DNA of 64,000 bases from CAVQGZ01 sp963712175 (GTDB lineage Bacteria; Actinomycetota; Actinomycetes; Jiangellales; Jiangellaceae): contig CAVQGZ010000010.1 of the NCBI GenBank assembly GCA_963712175.1, forward strand, positions 51,192 to 115,191. The letters are read 5' to 3'. The position numbers and the translations under genes are program-made. Of the stretch, positions 62,467 through 64,000 are shown in pieces (within the stretch, counting starts at the first letter, position 1; every line of letters starts with the position of its first letter). Under the pieces are notes generated by a model, which was given only the letters and a program-made list of their open reading frames with translations, ran no database searches and had not been told where the DNA came from.

Positions 62467-64000
62467 ATGACCACGATCGCACCGCCGCCGACCCGACAGC
62501 GTCAGCAAGGCCCTCCCAGGCCGCCGGGCCAGCAGGCGCCTCGCCCACCGCGATCGGTCGCCCAGGCGCGGGCGCAGGCTGCGGCCCTGCGCCGGGCCCT
62601 GCTGCTGATGCTCGGCACCGTCATGGTTCCTGGGTCGGCTCAGCGCGTGGCCGGGAGCCGTCAGGTCGGGCGCATCGCCATCCGCGTGTGGATCGGCGTC
62701 ATCGTCGTGCTCGGGCTCGTCGCGGTGATCGCCAGCCAGCGTCCGACCGTCCTCGTGTCGCTGGGGTCGAACGACACGTTCCTGACCGCCGCCAAGATCG
62801 CTATCGCGGTCGTCGGTGTTGGCTGGCTGTTCCTCGTCCTCGACGCGTGGCGCCTGGGCAACCCACCGACCTTGTCGCAGCGGGGTCGCCTTGGCCTGAC
62901 CGGCACGGCAGGTGTCGCGTTCCTGCTCATCGCCGGGCTGCTGTCCACGGGCATGCACCTGCTCGACGTGCAGCGCGACCTTGTCGGGTCGGTCTTCGCC
63001 AAGGGCCCGTCGATCGGTGCGGTCGACGGCCGGTACAACGTCCTCGTCGTCGGTGGGGACGCGGGTGCAGACCGGGAGGGTCTGCGCCCGGACAGCCTGA
63101 CGGTTGTGTCCGTCGACGCGGTGACGGGTCAGTCCGTCCTGGTCGGCATCCCCCGCAACCTCATGGACGCGCCCTTCCCGGAGGGCACCGCGCTCGCGGG
63201 ACTGTGGCCCAACGGGTTCGACTGCGGAGACGAGTGCATCATCAACGCCCTTTACACGTGGGCGAACGACAACGCCGACGACCTGCCACCGAGCGACGAC
63301 CCTGGTCTGGAGGCCACCCGGTTGGCCGCCGAGGGAGTCACCGGGCTGCAGATCCCGTACACCGCGGTCGTCGACATGGCCGGCTTCGAGCAGATCGTCG
63401 ACGCGCTCGGCGGGGTCACCGTCGACGTCGGCAAGCGGGTACCGATCGGCGGCGGCACCGGCCCGATCGAGGGCTACATCGAGCCCGGCGTCCAGGAGCT
63501 CGACGGCTACCAGGCGCTGTGGTTCGCCCGCTCGCGGGAGGGCGCCAGCGACTACGAGCGCATGGTTCGGCAGAAGTGCCTCACCTCCTCGTTGGCGCGG
63601 CAGGCCGACCCCATGACCGTGCTGCGCAACTACGAGAACCTGGCCAAGGCCTCGGCTGCCCTGATCCAGACCGACATCCCCACCAGCGACCTCCCTGGTC
63701 TGCTGACCGTCGCCCAGCAGGTACCGAGCCAGCAGATCAACGCTCTCTCGCTCGTCCCACCGCTGATCGACCCTGTTCGGCCGGACTACTCCGACATCCA
63801 CACCATGGTCGAGCGCATGACCGCCGGTGAGGCTGCAGTTGAGCCGGTGGAGGCACCGGCGTCGGCGCGACGGAGGCGACGGCACGGTCGGGAACGCGGG
63901 GTCCAGCGCCTCCGCGGCCACTCAGGGCAGCGTGGGCGGTGGTGGCGGCACCGGCGGAGACGACTCAGCGGGGTCGTCTCAGGGCGCCGAGGGCTCCTCG
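62467..64000 (+). CDS. LytR-CpsA-Psr ligase, 3' end beyond window
   Basis: Attaches wall polymers to peptidoglycan. ATG 62467 with GGGAG upstream. Disordered Pro/Gln-rich N-terminus, three to four membrane segments (about 75-170; IAIRVWIGVIVVLGLVAVI, TAAKIAIAVVGVGWLFLV, AGVAFLLIAGLLSTGM), then the extracellular LCP domain (about 190-440): YNVLVVGGD, RPDSLTVVSVD, LVGIPRNLM, VDMAGFEQIVDALGGVTVDV and WFARSREGASDYERMVRQ, with the pyrophosphate-binding Arg residues. Near 63868 the frame seems to slip: the next frame reads DGGDGTVGNAGSS, a normal LCP tail, while the current one turns Arg-rich. Confidence 0.88.
   Translation, partial: MTTIAPPPTRQRQQGPPRPPGQQAPRPPRSVAQARAQAAALRRALLLMLGTVMVPGSAQRVAGSRQVGRIAIRVWIGVIVVLGLVAVIASQRPTVLVSLGSNDTFLTAAKIAIAVVGVGWLFLVLDAWRLGNPPTLSQRGRLGLTGTAGVAFLLIAGLLSTGMHLLDVQRDLVGSVFAKGPSIGAVDGRYNVLVVGGDAGADREGLRPDSLTVVSVDAVTGQSVLVGIPRNLMDAPFPEGTALAGLWPNGFDCGDECIINALYTWANDNADDLPPSDDPGLEATRLAAEGVTGLQIPYTAVVDMAGFEQIVDALGGVTVDVGKRVPIGGGTGPIEGYIEPGVQELDGYQALWFARSREGASDYERMVRQKCLTSSLARQADPMTVLRNYENLAKASAALIQTDIPTSDLPGLLTVAQQVPSQQINALSLVPPLIDPVRPDYSDIHTMVERMTAGEAAVEPVEAPASARRRRRHGRERGVQRLRGHSGQRGRWWRHRRRRLSGVVSGRRGLL

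Noticed and set aside
62254..63921. 555-codon minus-strand frame and a 484-codon plus-strand frame over the LCP gene
   Set aside because: Neither has recognisable motifs, while the frame beginning ATG 62467 encodes membrane segments and an LCP domain.

Overview
The window is a very GC-rich actinobacterial chromosome segment. The features pointing to this are GTG starts throughout, ATGA/GTGA stop-start overlaps, Rpf proteins with DUF348/G5 domains, a protein O-mannosyltransferase, a WS/DGAT acyltransferase, IdeR, and the GalU-Glp-RimJ-GlpR(SepX) block. Gene order follows the actinobacterial core known from the Mycobacterium tuberculosis stretch between serC and ppx2, with insertions. No phage, insertion sequence or CRISPR array was seen. 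The genus cannot be told from the sequence alone.

Layout. 1-6.2 kb: serC (cut by the left edge), citA, pdxH, an acetyltransferase, an orphan ParA with a small ribbon-helix-helix-like partner, and a photolyase. 6.3-8.0 kb: IdeR, then a CsoR-superfamily repressor with CstR-type cysteines, its palindromic operator, and two single-domain rhodaneses. 8.1-11.1 kb: SDR, APH-like kinase and ACAD11-like dehydrogenase, resembling the core of a 4-hydroxyacid (levulinate-type) pathway. 11.2-15.8 kb: Sua5/TsaC, a YihY membrane protein, WS/DGAT, tRNA-Arg and a PfkB kinase. 15.9-20.1 kb: a giant helicase-nuclease-like gene with eroded catalytic motifs and a frameshift. 20.1-28.8 kb: mscL, a SAF protein, a Ruc-like zinc ribbon behind a CIRCE element, a penicillin acylase, 5-formyl-THF cyclo-ligase, and galU-glp-rimJ-glpR. 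28.9-38.8 kb: tRNA-Ala, PMT, rsmI, metG, tatD, two tandem rpfB genes, ksgA and ispE. 38.8-47.7 kb: MarR/TetR regulators, tRNA-Gln, glmU-prs, rplY-pth and mfd. 47.7-52.7 kb: a paired palindromic repeat and an inserted sugar ABC importer with NagZ. 52.7-60.9 kb: SurA-like lipoprotein, mazG, amidohydrolase, eno, ftsB, DUF501, ppx, udgB (frameshifted), an ACT protein and def. 60.9-64 kb: an unusual tRNA-Leu, a BI-1 protein, DUF4287 and an LCP protein cut by the right edge.

Patterns that cross genes. (i) At least 13 genes have a TAnnnT -10 hexamer 6-8 nt before the start codon, as expected for leaderless transcripts. (ii) Long perfect hairpins sit just after some stop codons, two of them inside the first codons of the next gene (ksgA, ftsB). 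(iii) Three genes carry apparent one-base frameshifts, two of them in C/G runs, so base-call error must be excluded before they are called pseudogenes. (iv) The two rpfB genes share a 225-bp 3' block with 11 mismatches while the rest is diverged, which points to gene conversion.

The genes serve amino acid, cofactor, nucleotide and envelope supply (serC, pdxH, ispE, glmU, galU, prs), translation quality (Sua5, ksgA, rsmI, metG, pth, def), DNA repair (phr, mfd, udgB) and division/resuscitation (glp-glpR, ftsB, rpfB). Sulfur-stress and sugar-scavenging modules are interspersed.
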